Virus record (IMG/VR): IMGVR_UViG_3300030450_001717
Coordinates: 1 to 20,377 of that record
From: a virus
DNA: 20,377 bases
Reading direction: 5' to 3' (one strand)
Positions 20,151-20,377 of the stretch are shown here, one piece after another (the stretch's first letter is position 1; each line of letters starts with the position of its first letter). The position numbers were made by a program, and so were the translations under genes. The notes below the pieces were generated by a model. The model searched no databases, was not told where the DNA came from, and worked only from the letters and a program-made list of their open reading frames with translations.

Positions 20151-20377
20151 TCAGCTAGGAGTCCCGAAATACCATTTATGAGTAGCACCCCTAGGGTTTT
20201 TTACAAAGGATATCTCATCCCCCCAACAAGGTTTAAGGTAGTTACAATACCTACAGTTCAAAGCTATAGTGTAGTTACCAGTTATCTTATTTCTAAACTT
20301 TTCTGGTACTTTCTTAAATTGCCTTTTAAAAGGGGCATCATCTACAAGAGCCTTTATATTACGTTTAGCTTTATTAA
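20151..20377 (-). CDS. C-terminal part of a nuclease-like protein with a Cys cluster (PD-(D/E)XK / Cas4-like?)
   Basis: The frame is open from the right edge to a TGA at 20151-20153, giving 74 residues with no start inside the window. The visible part reads FKRQFKKVPEKFRNKITGNY, then TIALNCRYCNYLKPCWG, then a C-terminal ATHKWYFGTPS. The C-x2-C-x5-C plus Trp arrangement near the C-terminus resembles the iron-sulphur-binding end of RecB/Cas4-type PD-(D/E)XK nucleases found in many phages, where the catalytic core lies further N-terminal. The core is outside the window, so this is an inference. It is the first gene seen upstream of RNA polymerase. Confidence 0.5.
   Translation of the reverse strand, partial: NKAKRNIKALVDDAPFKRQFKKVPEKFRNKITGNYTIALNCRYCNYLKPCWGDEISFVKNPRGATHKWYFGTPS

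Noticed and set aside
1-20377. tRNA genes, CRISPR arrays, insertion sequences, an integrase or attachment site.
   Set aside because: Reading through the gaps and genes showed no cloverleaf-type T-loop sequence in a non-coding context, no regularly spaced repeats, no transposase and no integrase. The window alone gives no sign of lysogeny.

Overview
The window is about half of a T7-like podovirus genome (Autographiviridae-type). Every supported gene lies on the minus strand, so transcription runs from position 20377 towards position 1. The evidence is a single-subunit T7-type RNA polymerase plus T7-ordered genes: gp2.5-like SSB, gp3-like endonuclease, gp4-like primase-helicase, gp5-like DNA polymerase, gp6-like exonuclease, gp8-like portal, gp9-like scaffold, gp10-like capsid, gp11/gp12-like tail tube genes, and the start of the internal virion protein cluster (gp13-like, gp14-like). 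A B12-type ribonucleotide reductase between exonuclease and portal, together with a MazG-like pyrophosphatase, is the arrangement known from marine podoviruses such as the P-SSP7/P60 cyanophages and related phages of marine Proteobacteria. The host cannot be named from this sequence; GC looks to be in the low-to-mid 40s percent.

Layout in transcription order. (1) 20377-19782: the C-terminal end of a nuclease-like protein with a cysteine cluster, then two small unknown genes. (2) 19688-17220: the phage RNA polymerase, preceded by a 93-base gap holding an inverted repeat. (3) 17194-13555: replication entry module: three small genes (one zinc-ribbon), SSB, endonuclease, primase-helicase, an HTH protein and one small unknown gene. 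(4) 13545-8424: DNA polymerase, a small unknown gene, exonuclease, a DUF3310-like protein, MazG-like pyrophosphatase and ribonucleotide reductase: host DNA breakdown and dNTP supply. (5) 8423-8307: the first clear regulatory gap (terminator, then a promoter-like repeat). (6) 8306-4812: small virion genes, portal, scaffold, a secreted SleB-type cell wall hydrolase and an HNH-type protein. (7) 4811-4580: the second regulatory gap (terminator, hairpins, second repeat copy). (8) 4579-3596: capsid, followed by a strong terminator. (9) 3510-1: tail tube A, tail tube B, gp13-like and the start of gp14-like.

Genes are packed tightly, with many ATGA, TAATG and 8-41-base overlaps, so translation is probably coupled inside each block. 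The two long gaps share a roughly 34-base repeat (ACACAA-N3-TTAAATA, then GGCCC and GGACAA) placed just after a terminator hairpin in both cases. This is the best candidate for the promoter of the phage's own RNA polymerase and is the main undescribed feature of the window. Other points of interest are: Tyr in place of the C-terminal Phe on both acidic tails that dock to the polymerase in T7; a shortened thioredoxin-binding region in the DNA polymerase; a Lys replacing the motif B Gly in the RNA polymerase; and internal start sites in the primase and HTH genes. The right arm (rest of the internal virion proteins, tail fibre, terminase) and the far left early region lie outside the window.
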